Below are positions 30,431 through 41,602 of a stretch of 64,000 bases of DNA, one piece after another (the stretch's first letter is position 1; each line of letters begins with the position of its first letter). The DNA is from Stomoxys calcitrans (taxonomy: Eukaryota; Arthropoda; Insecta; Diptera; Muscidae). The stretch lies in assembly GCF_963082655.1 (NCBI RefSeq), contig NC_081555.1:151631007-151695006 (forward strand), written 5' to 3'. The notes beneath the pieces are model-generated. The model was given only the letters and a program-made list of their open reading frames with translations, was not told the origin of the DNA and made no database searches. A program made the position numbers and the translations under genes.

Positions 30431-31785
30431 AAAAACATTCATACAAGACTAACTCAAGGACCTCATGTTCAATCTTGAGGTATCTTTACATAGAATTTGT
30501 ATTCAAATGCAGACCAATTCGAACTTTACTGCTTCACACTTTTTCATCAGATTTTCCCTTCCAATAGACAAGTTCATGGAAATGCCCTTGCTGCCAAGTG
30601 CATTTCTCACGAATAGATTTACCCCTCAAAAATCACATTCCACGAAGAACTCGTGCTAAATATCAACTCTTTCGCCTTTAAACCACTTAACCGGGCAACA
30701 CCTATCAAAACATCGAAATCCTTGAGAAAAAGGATAAACGTCAGAGGAAATGTTAATTTATAGTCAAACACGAGCCAAAGGAGAGGAGCACAAAAATGTT
30801 AGAACGGAAATGAAAAGATACTTCCCAAGAAAGTAACATACACTGTCAAAACATACACAACACCAGACAGAGAAAATGTTAATCCTTGCCAAGGAAAATA
30901 CAAAATGATTGCAATACGAAACTAAGAGTCAGCAAGGAAGTAAGGACATTAACATAACTGTCTTTTTGTGGTTTCTTAGGCATTGTTAGGCATAGTGATT
31001 AAATGGAAAGAAATGGATTGAAAGAGTTGAGTTCTCATACAAATGAAGGATCACTGGGGATCAATACGGAAGTTTTGTAGAAGTACTCTTTTCAGGACTA
31101 TTTTTTATATTTGTTTCTATTTTACAGAATCACTTTAAAATATCAATCATTTTAGCATGTTTCTTGTTACTTTTTCCGGAAAATAGAAATAATAAAAATA
31201 TGAAATATGAAATATGAGCATATTAAATGGAAGGCCACCACTGAAGAAATTTCTCTTTTGAATTTCCTCTAAACAAAAATGTTTTGTTGGCTATGAACGT
31301 TGCACTTGTGTCTGGCACAATAATGAAGGGAGACTTAAGGCCTTTTGTTTTTTTGCCATAATTTACCCCTAGATGAGATGCAAATTGTTTCTAATGACCA
31401 TATGAATGTTACCCTTAAATTGACATTAATCCCGGCATTACAGCAGGCTTTAAAATTATTATTCCACAAATTATTGTCTAGCAAAATGACCAACGGCAAA
31501 ATCTTTTCTTTGGCTGCTACTTTTTGTTGCACAGCTTAAGATCTATTTCTTGCATAAATTGTTAAATTTTAAACCTTCGGCATTTTGCCTCATTAAGGTT
31601 AATAAGAAGGGCCTTATAAAGAATTTGGAAACTAAGTGTGTGGCCTTAAGACTTATTAGCACGCAAAAAATAATGGTCGATATTTTCTTGAAAACCCTTC
31701 AAATGGTCAAACCTTGTCAATGTTGCCGTGAAGAGCAAGAAAAAAAAAACTCAAATACTGTCAAAAAAAATCCACTACGGAAAGG
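30431..31785. other. Apparently unique AT-rich sequence
   Basis: No recognised repeat. Paired open frames on opposite strands at 31335-31539 are mutual shadows. An open frame at 31550-31813 runs into the mini-me-type terminus at 31786 and has a Lys-rich end from an A run. None has a domain. Confidence 0.4.
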
Positions 31786-32140
31786 CAAAAGGCGGGCGGA
31801 GCTGACTATATAACTTTTCTGGGGGGGTGCTAAGCCCACCCACTAGAGGCCCTTCTACGCTTATGATGAGGGCTATTGTATATCTACATACTTGGCCTCA
31901 ATAAAACACCTGACGCTAAATCGCAAAAAAATGTGTTTTTTACAGACTTAAAAGGCTATATCAGATGAAAGACATTTAGGGGAGCCATATCTAAATCATA
32001 GCAGATTTTGATAAAATTTTGGGCACATACTAAGACGTCAAATAAAACACATCACGCAAAATGCTGTAAAGTTCGTTCAAAAATTGTGGATTCTACAGCC
32101 TTAAAGACCATATCGGATGAAATATACTCGTAAAGACGCT
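31786..32140 (-). mobile_element. Diverged mini-me relative, GTCGG/GGCGG-type end plus two units
   Basis: AAAGGCAAAAGGCGGGCGGA (31783) and GCTGACTATATAAC resemble the left terminus of 26162. Units (GGCTATATCAGATGAAAGAC; AAAATTTTGGGCACATACTA) are more diverged than in any other copy. No core. Confidence 0.55.
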
Positions 32141-32404
32141 TATATTTGAAAGGCGACTTTGCATCTCTATCTAAGGTTTACTATTGTCTTGCCCCAAGGT
32201 AAATTTCTTAAATTTCAAAGATATTTTGACCTTCATTTTAGATTTTTGTCTTTAATAACAAGACGCAAATTTAAGGATTTATTAACCTTCGATGAAAAAA
32301 TTCTTAATATGAAGGAAAATATTTTTCAACAAAGAGAATGTTTCCTTAAAAAGTTGAAAAATTGAAAATCTTTAAATTAAGTTTGCTAATTTTAGCTTGA
32401 ATTT

Positions 32405-34052
32405 TTATACCCTCCACCATAGGATGGGGGGTATACTAATTTCGTCATTCTGTTTGTAACTACTCGAAATATTCGTGTGAGACCCCATAAAGTATATATA
32501 AAGGGTGATTTTTTTGAGGTTAGGATTTTCATGCATTAGTATTTGACAGATCACGTGGGATTTCAGACATGGTGTCAAAGAGAAAGATGCTCAGTATGCT
32601 TTGACATTTCATCATGAATAGACTTACTAACGAGCAACGCTTGCAAATCATTGAATTTTATTACCAAAATCAGTGTTCGGTTCGAAATGTGTTCATTCAC
32701 CGTAACGTTGCGTCCAACAGCATCTTTGAAAAAATACGGTCCAATGATTCCACCAGCGTACAAACCACACCAAACAGTGCATTTTTCGGGATGCATGGGC
32801 AGTTCTTGAACGGCTTCTGGTTGCTCTTCACTCCAAATGCGGCAATTTTGCTTATTTACGTAGCCATTCAACCAGAAATGAGCCTCATCGCTGAACAAAA
32901 TTTGTCAAAATTTGAACACATTTCGAACCGAACACTGATTTTGGTAATAAAATTCAATGATTTGCAAGCGTTGCTCGTTAGTAAGTCTATTCATTATGAA
33001 ATGTCAAAGCATACTGAGCATCTTTCTCTTTGACACCATGTCTGAAATCCCACGTGATCTGTCAAATACTAATGCATGAAAATCCTAACCTCAAAAAAAT
33101 CACCCTTTATTCTTGATCGTCGTGACATTTTATGTCGATCTAGCCATGTCCGTCCGTCTGTCCGTCCGTCCGTCTGTCCGTCCGTCCGTCTGTCCGTCCG
33201 TCCGTCTGTCTGTCGAAATCACGCTAACTTCCGAAGGAGTTAAGCTAGCCGCTTGAAATTTTGCACAAATACTTCTTATTAGTGTAGGTCGGTTGGTATT
33301 GTAAATGGCATATCTGTCCATGTTTTGATGAAGCTTCCGTATAAACCGATCTTGGGTCATGACTTCTTGAGCGTCTAGAGTGCGCAATTCTTATCCGATG
33401 GGAATGAAATTTTGCACGACGTGTTTTGTTATAATATCCAACAACTGTGCCAAGTATGGTTCAAATTGGTCCATAACCTGATATAACTGCCATATAAACC
33501 GATCTTGGGTCTTGACTTCTTGAGCCTCTAGAGTGCGCAATTCTTATCCGATTGGAATGAAATTTCGCACGACTTGTTTTGTCATGATATGCAACAACTG
33601 TGCCAAGTATGGTTCAAATCGGTTCATAACCTGAAATAGCTGTCATATAAACCGATATGGGATCTTGACTTCTTGAGGTCGCAATTATTATCCGATTTGC
33701 CTGAAATTTTGTACGACGGATTCTCTCATTACCATCAACATACGTGTTTATTATGGTCTGAATCGGTCTATAGCCCGATACAGCTCCCATATAAATCGAT
33801 CTCCTTATTTTACTTCTTGAGCCCCCAAAGGGCCCAATTCTTATTCGAATTGGCTGACTTTTACACAGGTCTCCAACATATAATTTAATTGTGGTCCAAA
33901 CCGGACCATATCTTGATATCGTTCTAATAGCAGAGCAAATCTTTTCTTATATCCTTTTTTGCCTAAGAAGAGATGCCGGGAAAACAACTCGACAAATGCG
34001 ATCCTTGGTGGAGGGTATATAAGATTCGGCCCGGCCGAACTTAGCACGCCCG
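32405..34052 (+). mobile_element. Mini-me-like element, near complete, split by a mariner
   Basis: 5-prime hairpin TATACCCTCCACCATAGGAT (32408) with GGGGGGTATA. The core is cut inside its TA run (CCATAAAGTATATA, 32487-32500) and resumes TATTCTTGATCGTCGTGACA (33108). GTCCGTCCGTCTGTCC run at 33147-33217; four units; terminal module (TGGTGGAGGGTATATAAGAT) and hairpin TTCGGCCCGGCCGAA (34027). It lacks the last TTTTACTTGTT: after TTAGCACGC (34050) it joins another unit. Confidence 0.85.
32501..33107 (-). mobile_element. Foldback mariner (DD41D-type derivative), copy 2
   Basis: Arms of about 195 bp at 32501-32695 and 32913-33107, one mismatch that I see (TCATCATGAA versus TCATTATGAA in the repeat). 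TA flanks at 32499-32500 and 33108-33109. The centre is the same as in copy 1 but in opposite orientation, so the copy inserted the other way round. One centre junction differs: on the minus strand it reads GTTCAAATTTTGACAAATTT then TGTTCAGCGATGAG, where copy 1 reads GTTCATTCACCG then TTCAGCGATGAG. Neither makes a full transposase. Confidence 0.9.
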
Positions 34053-34260
34053 ATTTGACTTCTTGAGCCCCTGAAAGCCTTAATTTTCTTCCGATTTGGC
34101 TGAAATTTTGCACATAGTATTCTGCTATGACTTCCAATAGCTGTGCCAAGTACGGTTCAACTCAGTCTATAACCTGATATAGCTCCCATATAATCAGGTC
34201 TCTCGATTATCCTTATTCGCTTCCTAGAAGCTTTAATTTTTGCTGATTTGACAAAAGTTT
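34053..34260 (+). mobile_element. Mini-me unit fragment
   Basis: One and a half units (CCCGATTTGACTTCTTGAGC, TTCCAATAGCTGTGCCAAGT, CGGTTCAACTCAGTC) of the plus orientation, ending near TCGATTATCC. It belongs to another subfamily than the element it abuts. Confidence 0.65.
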
Positions 34261-36362
34261 GGTATGTAGAATAAAATTATGATCTTCAACTAAATTTATT
34301 TTGATTTATAAATTTTTAGCAAAAATTCATGATGGTGGCCTCACAAAATTCGCGGTCTTAAGTTGCCTGTTCTATTATTCCTACCACTCTCAATTTTGCC
34401 ATTGATTTTAAGTCAAAAATATAAATTGATCAACAAATGCATTAGGCATTGAATGGCAAAAACAAGGTAGTTGTACTGGCACTACATTTGCCATAATGCG
34501 GGTACCATTCTCTAAGAACTCAATGGAAGCTAAGACAGATTTCAGCAGACTGTATCTGTTATAATGGAGCCTGTTTGGCACTTCACGCGCCTTCCAGCAG
34601 ATGTACTGTGTCATTAGACTTCCAGTGGAGTGCTGCTGGTGCTACGGCGCCTTTTTCAATCCAAATGCCTTTACATGACAATCACACAGCGAGCATATGG
34701 GGGTACTTGCAGGCATACGTGCGTCAGGCATGCGCACATGCGAGTACCTTCCGATGAAGGTACTTGCATTTTCATTTACTTTGTTGTTGTTATTATTATT
34801 CTCCATTCTTACTTCCTTCCCAAGTATTAAAAATAAAAATTTGTTTGCATTTGTTTTAAGGAGCAGCTCATATTCCTTGCTGGTTTTATGATTAATTTGG
34901 TTTTTACCATTTTCGCCAGCAACAAAAAAACCACAAAATTACTTTTGTTAGTGCGCTTCGGCGCATACCATCACCTTCTCTTTCATCAGTGTGTAATGGT
35001 ATGCGCAGAAAAACCATTAGAAGAGGCTTTTATTGTTTTGCTTTCGGTTAAAGGTAGTGCCAATTTCCCCCCAAATGATAGACACAAAAGACATTAGAAA
35101 TGCAAACAAACAAACATTAAGCAAAAAGATCATAAAAATCAAATTTATTTTGTCAAATTGTTGTTCATTGTGGCCATTCCCTGCTCTTAGAGTCTGTGTC
35201 TGTGCCAGCCTCCTTGTGCCAGGTGTGTCCAAGGCATTTGAATTTCGAAGGAAATCTTCACAAAATGTTGACATTTGCAACCGCACATTGAGATATGAGA
35301 GAACCTTGATGAGGGGCAACAACAATGTGGCCAGGAGCAGATGTTTCGTTATCCTGTATCGGGGAGTAGTGCAGGCATGCATACACACAAGTAATCAGTA
35401 TTTTTGGCCACACTTCTGATTTCATATTCCGCATTTCAATTTGAGTTGTAGGGTATTTTATTTCATTGTTATTGCTTTGGTTGACAAACATCCTGTGGTT
35501 GACAACAATTCAATTTGGCCGATGTCCTTTTTAAGGCCCTTGCGCTATTTGCAAAACACTCAACAGGGGGTTTGGCATTGTCGCTACGCTATTCACCCAC
35601 AGAATTTATTCATACTTCTTTATTATGAAGCTGTTGTTGCTTTTGATCTTGCTATTGTTGCTATTGTTTAGCTTTTCAAACCGAAATGACCCGTGTCCAG
35701 TATTTGTTCGATATCCTTTCTCTCTGCTATTTGAATGCCGTCTATAAAAACCGCTTGAAATTGTTTGCCTTCTCTGACCATTTGTTTACAGTAAATATCC
35801 TTTGAATTACATTCTAATGAGCCTTGAATGGACAGATTTTCGCTGTGTGTTAGCGCAGTCGCTGTGGGTGTTCATACTCTACACAGGCGTATTGGTGTGC
35901 TACATATGCCAGGGAGTGAGGTTATTTCGTCTGCTACGATTATTTGTCCTTGGACATTGAAAATAATTTCAAAAGCAAAATATGTCTCTAACGTGACAAG
36001 AAATTTAAAATTTCATGGTTGATATTTCCATGAAATTTTACAAAATTTCATTAAATAATTGTTGAGATTAAACGCTTAAAAGGTAAGCCGGAAAAAGATA
36101 GAAAAAAATGTTAGCAGAATTAATAAAATTTTGAATGAGCATCAACATTTTGAATAAAAAAGTAAAATGGTGGCTTTACAGCTAGAAAAGCGCAAATCGG
36201 ATCATTGATATATAAGAGAGCCCTATTGAAATTTGACTAGAGGACAGTCCATCGGATACATATTCCAGATTCGTTTAGTTATACGGGTTGTGACATAAAC
36301 CTTCGGTGACGAATTTATTTATATATAGAAACTAGCCTAACCGGGTCTACTCCGCATTGCCT
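34261..36362. other. Largest apparently unique block, no gene recognised
   Basis: About 2.1 kb without repeats seen elsewhere in the window. ORFs of 100-130 codons at 35017-35388 (minus) and 35033-35419 (plus) are exact opposite-strand overlaps and neither has a domain I know. TG/T-rich stretches and (TTA)n-like TTGTTGTTATTATTATTC (34782) occur. It could be host intron or intergenic DNA. Confidence 0.45.
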
Positions 36363-38618
36363 TTTTTATACCCACCACCGAAGGATGGGGGTATATTCAT
36401 TTTGTCATTCCGTTTGCAACACATCGAAATATCCATTTCCGACTCTATAAAGTACATATATTCTTGATCAGCGTAAAAATCTAAGACGATCAAGCCATGT
36501 CCGTCTGTCTGGTGAAATCACGCTACAGTCTTTAAAAATAGAGATATTGAGCTGAAATTTTGCACAGATTCTTTTTTTTATCCATAAGCAAGTTAAGATC
36601 GAAGATGGACTATATCGAACTATATCTTGATATAACCCCCATATAAACCGATCCGCCGATTTGGGGTCTTTGGCCCATAAAAGCCACATTTATTATTCGA
36701 TTTTGCTGAAATTTGGGACAGTGAGTTGTGTTAGACCCTTCGACAGAAAAAAAACTAATTTTGCTCATGAACATTCCACTAAGGAACAGGGGCAAATTTC
36801 TCATAATTAATGAATGCAGTCCGATTCAAGTTAAAGCTCAATATTAAGGGGCCCTTTTTTATAGCCGAGTTCGAACGGCGTGCAGCAGTGCGACACCTCT
36901 TTGGAGAGAAGTTTTACATGGCATAGTACCTCACAAATGTTGAAAGCATTAGGAGGGGAAAACCAACGCAGAAATTTTTTTCTAATAATCTCGCCAGGAT
37001 TCGAACCCAGGCGTTCAGCGTCATAGGCGGACATGCTAACCTCTGCGCTACGATAGCCTCCTGCGCTACGGTGGCCCCTCGACATATTTCTTTAATTTGG
37101 CTCAGATCGGTCAGATCGATCTCCGGATTTAAGGACTTGAGCCCATAAAAGGCGCATTTATTCTCCGACGTCGCCGAAATTTGGGACAGTGAGTAAGGTT
37201 AAGCCCCTCGACATACTTCTGCAATATGACACAGATCGGTCCAGATTTGGATATAGTTGCCATATAGACCGATCCTCCGATTTAGGGTCTTAGACCCATA
37301 AAAGCCACATTTATTATCCGATTGTGCAGAAATTTGGGGCAGTCCTAGGCCCTTCGAGATCTTTCTTTAATTTGGCCCTGATTGGATCAGATTTGGATGT
37401 AGCTGCCATATAGACCGATCTCTCGATTTAAAGTTTTTGCCCCATAAACGTCGCATTTATAGTCCGATTTCTCCGAAATTTGAAACAGTGAGTTCTATTA
37501 GACCCTGCGACATCCTTCTTCAATTTGGCTCAGATCGGTTCAGTTTTGGATATAGCTGCCATATAGACCGATTATTCGATTTTAGGATTTGGGCCCATAA
37601 AAGGCGCATTTATTGTCCGATGTCGCCGAAATATGGGACAGTGAGTTGTGTTAGCACCTTCGACATCCATCTTCAATTTGGCCCAGATCGGTTCAGATTT
37701 GGATATAACTGCCATATAGACCGATCTCTCGATTTAAGGCTTTGGACCCATAAAAGGCGCATATGTGGTTCAATGTCGTCGAAATTTCGGACAGTAAGTT
37801 GCGTTGGAGTCTTCGACATCCTTCTACAATTTTGTCCATATCGGTTCAGATTTGGATATAGCTGCCATATTGACCGATCTCTTGATTTAAGGCTTTGGGT
37901 CCATAAAAAGCGCATTTATTGTCCGATGTCGACGAAATTTGGGACAGTTAGTTACGTTAAGCTTCTTGACATACTTCTCCAATATGGCACAGATCGGTCC
38001 AGATTTGGATATAGCTGCCATATAGACCGATCACTCGATTTTAAGTTTTGAGCCCATAAAAGGCGCATTTATTGTCCGATGTCGCCGAAATTTGGGACAG
38101 TGAGTTGTGTTAGGACCTACGACATCCTTCCTCAATTTTGTCCAGATCGGTGCGAATTTGGATATAGCTGTCATATAGAACGATCTCTCGATTTAAGGTT
38201 TTGGGGCCAAAAAAGGCGCATTTATAATCCGATATCATCGAAATTTGGGACAGTGAGTTGTATTAGGCTCTTCGAGTTTTTTCTGCAACTTGGCCCAGAT
38301 TTGGTGCAGATTTGGATTTAGCTGCCATATAGTCTTGGCCACATAAAAGGCGGATATATAATCCGATTTCACTGAAATTTGACAATGTGGCTTATGTTTG
38401 GCTTTTCGACATCCGTGCCGTATATTATTCAGATCGGTTTATTGAACAATGATTTGTACTTCCTGGTATTTGGTTCAAATCGGAACATATTACGATATAG
38501 CTGCTATGGGGCATAAGGTATGCATTTTTCACCCAATTTTGAAAAATGGTAGTTTAAATATATACCCGAGGTGGTGGGTATCCAAAGTTCGGCCCGGCCC
38601 GGCCTTTTTACATGTTTC
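36363..38618 (+). mobile_element. Mini-me-like element, complete, carrying a SINE
   Basis: 5-prime hairpin TATACCCACCACCGAAGGAT (36368), core TATAAAGTACATATATTCTT (36446), a reduced GTCY run (GTCCGTCTGTCTGG). The first unit is interrupted by a SINE at 36745-37076. About nine units (37085-38480), then the terminal module and a damaged hairpin (TTCGGCCCGGCCCGGCC, 38588; the arm is slipped) and TTTTTACATGTTT for TTTTTACTTGTT. Length 2.26 kb including the SINE. Confidence 0.85.
36745..37084 (-). mobile_element. tRNA-derived SINE (family 1), full length, duplicated A box
   Basis: On the minus strand: GGGGCCACCGTAGCGCAGGA, GGCTATCGTAGCGCAGAGGT (the TAGCGCAG A-box phrase twice, 21 bp apart), TAGCATGTCCGCCTATGACG, B box GGGTTCGAATCC, body TCCTAATGCTTTCAACATTT, tail GGAATGTTCATGAGCAAAAT and a T run. 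Flanks CCCTTCGACA (36736-36745) and CCCTCGACA (37076-37084) are a target duplication with one base lost. Confidence 0.8.
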
Positions 38619-38699
38619 AATATCAACAGCGTTCGTCCTTGGATCAAAAAGTCCAAAATTCTCTGGCAGTGGGACAACAAATGCAACCTGTAACTTGAT

Positions 38700-38945
38700 T
38701 ACAATAATACAATAGACAGACAGACGGACATAGCTAAATAAAATCAGGAAGTGATTCTAAACCGATCGGACGGACATATCTAAATAAAATCAGGAAGTCA
38801 TTCTAAACCGATCGGTATACTTATCGAAGGGGTCTAGCTATTCACCTTCTTCGCGTTGCAAACAAATGCACAATGTTTTAATATCCTGTACCACAGTATA
38901 TAATACCCTATACTGTACAGTATGTTCTCAAACTTTATCTCCTTT
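38700..38945 (-). mobile_element. 5-prime end of the GTCGG-type mini-me relative
   Basis: CAGACAGACGGACATAGCTA then AAATCAGGAAGTGATTCTAA (38731) with a 47-bp tandem duplication (38715-38763 versus 38764-38812, each containing AAAATCAGGAAGT(G/C)ATTC), TATACTTATCGAAGGGGTCT, and the reverse hairpin AATATCCTGTACCACAG. The same sequence in plus sense opens the element at 40450. Confidence 0.7.
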
Positions 38946-39537
38946 ATTTTTAAATTTCATTTACCAATATTTAGTATTCCAATTTCTACCCTCATTAAAT
39001 TTAATAGCTAATTGCTTTAATATATAATTCGAATCACTTTTTTCCAAGATATATTCTCCAAAGGTTTTATACGCTGCTTTATCTTTCTTTACCTTGTTAA
39101 TATAAATTATGATTCATATACGTTATCTAAATGTATATGACTTTATTTTCTTTCAGAACTTGACTGCTTTCACATGCTTACTCACTTTGATTAAGATTCC
39201 AGTTAAGTGATCATTGCCAGATCAGTATCAATCAATTGGTCAACAACAAGAGGAACATTGCGTTAATGACGAACAACAAGTAAAAGTTGATATCCATTGC
39301 AGATTAATCATTACCGAACAAGAAAGAATATTTCTTTTACCGATTATCAAAATGATAAACGCATTATTAACGGTTGCCTTTAAAAAAACGAGATAACATT
39401 TTAAAATCAGTTTATCTTTATACACTGAGCAAAAAGCAAAAGCTTATTTTAAAAATTAATTAATAAAGTTACTTATGGACTTTATTAATTTAATTGAAGC
39501 GTACATGCATACCAAACTTTGGTCAAACAAGCAAAGA
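38946..39537. other. Unassigned AT-rich sequence
   Basis: No recognised repeat or coding potential. Confidence 0.4.
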
Positions 39538-40449
39538 TTAGAGCTTTTAGGAACCGAACAAGGATGATCGAGAGTCCGGTCTAAGACCCCATTAAGTATA
39601 TATATGCTTGATAGTTTCGACGCTCTAAGTCGATCTAGCCATGCCTGTCCGTCCGTCCGTCTGTCGAAATCACGATAGCGGTCGAAACTGTAGCGCTATG
39701 GGCCATATCGGTTCAGATTTGGATATAGCTCCCATGTAAACCGATCTCCCGATTTAACTTCTTTAGCACATGGAAGCTGCAATTTTTGTTCGATTTGGCT
39801 GAAATTTTGCACATGGTGTTCTGTTATGACTTCAAAAAACCGTGCTAAGGACGGTCCAAATAGGTCATGAACCTTATATACCTCTCATATAAACCGATCT
39901 CTCGATTTGATTTCTTGAGCCCCTCGAAATTTTAATCCAATTTTGCTGAAATTTTGTACACGGTGTTCTGTAAAGACTCCCAACTGCTGTGCTAAGTATG
40001 GTTCAAATCGGTCAAGAACATGATATAGCTCCCATATAAACCAATCTCCCGATGTGACATCTTGGGCCCTTACAAGCCACGATTTTTTTCCGATTTGGCT
40101 GAAAACTTGCATATAGTGTGCTGTTATGACTCTCAACAACTGCGCCAAGTACGGTCCAATTCGGTCTATGCCCAAAGAGTGATTGCGGATTTTTTAAAAG
40201 AGATTAAATTTTTAATAAAACTTAGAATGAACTTTAATCAAATATACTTTTTTACACTTTTTTTCTAAAGCCAGCTAAAAGTAACAGCTGATAACTGACA
40301 GAAGAAAGAATGCAGTTACAGAGTCACAAGCTGTGAAAAAATTTGTCAACGCCGACTATATGAAAAATCCGCAATTACTTTTTGGGCAACCCAATAGATA
40401 TAGCTTCCCAAGATTCGGCCCGGCCGAATTTAGCACGCTTTTACTTGTT
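39538..40449 (+). mobile_element. Mini-me-like element, 5-prime damaged, 3-prime intact
   Basis: Starts in GAGCTTTTAGGAACCGAACA, then the core CCCCATTAAGTATATATATG (39585), GTCCGTCCGTCCGTCTGTCG (39648), four units, a MITE insertion at 40169-40394 and the 3-prime end TTCGGCCCGGCCGAATTTAG, CACGCTTTTACTTGTT (40434-40449). The 5-prime hairpin is missing. Confidence 0.8.
40169..40394 (+). mobile_element. Mariner-type MITE, copy C
   Basis: Same orientation as copy A. The left end has lost TTGGGT (it begins TGCCCAAAGAGTGATTGCGG after a TA); the right end is intact (TTTTTGGGCAACCCAA followed by TA at 40395). The host is a mini-me unit (TCGGTCTA | TAGATATAGC). Confidence 0.85.
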
Positions 40450-40608
40450 TTTATACCCTGCACCATCACTGCGGTACATGGTATTATAGATTTGTGAATT
40501 CGTTTGCAACGCTAAGAAGAAGAAGAGCTAGACCCATCGATAAGCATACGGATCGGCTAAGAATCACTTCCTGATTCGATTTAGCTATGTCCGTCCGTCT
40601 GTCTGTCC

Positions 40609-40670
<62 letters not shown>

Positions 40671-40744
40671 CTGTCTTTCTGTCTGTCTGTCTGTCTGTCT
40701 GTCTGTCATTCAGTCTGTCTGTCCGTCTGTCTGTCTGTCTGTCC

Positions 40745-40780
<36 letters not shown>

Positions 40781-41096
40781 GTCTGTCCGTCTGTCCGTCT
40801 GTCTGTCTGTCCGTCTGTCCGTCTGTCTGTCCGTCTGTCTGTCCGTCTGTCTGTCCGTCTGTCTGTCCGTCTGTCTGTCCGTCTGTCTGTCCGTCTGTCT
40901 GTCCGTCTGTCTGTCCGTCTGTCTGTCCGTCTGTCTGTCCGTCTGTCTGTCCGTCTGTCTGTCCGTCTGTCTGTCCGTCTGTCTGTCCGTCTGTCTGTCC
41001 GTCTGTCTGTCCGTCTGTCTGTCCGCCTGTCTGTCCGTCTGTCTGTCCGTCTGTCTGTCCGTCTGTCTGTCCGTCTGTCTGTCCGTCTGTCTGTCC

Positions 41097-41186
<90 letters not shown>

Positions 41187-41188
41187 CC

Positions 41189-41234
<46 letters not shown>

Positions 41235-41452
41235 CTGTCCGTCTGTCTGTCTGTCCGTCTGTCTGTCCGTCTGTCTGTCTGTCCGTCTGTCCGTCTGTCT
41301 GTCCGTCTGTCCGTCTGTCCGTCTGTCTGTCTGTCTGTCCTTCTGTCTGTCTGTCTGTCTGTCCGTCTGTCTGTCCGTCTGTCTGTCCGTCTGTCTGTCC
41401 GTCTGTCTGTCCGTCTGTCTGTCTGTCCGTCTGTCTGTCCGTCTGTCTGTCC

Positions 41453-41490
<38 letters not shown>

Positions 41491-41532
41491 CTGTCCGTCT
41501 GTCTGTCCGTCCGTCTGTCCGTATGTCTGTCC

Positions 41533-41602
<70 letters not shown>

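Noticed and set aside
35017..35419. Overlapping 123- and 128-codon frames on opposite strands
   Set aside because: Mutual shadows without domain, repeat or splice signal that I can support; left as unassigned sequence.
37437..38051. 204-codon frame with CHIDRSLD repeats
   Set aside because: Mini-me unit array of period 153 bp; the same frame appears with stops in other arrays.
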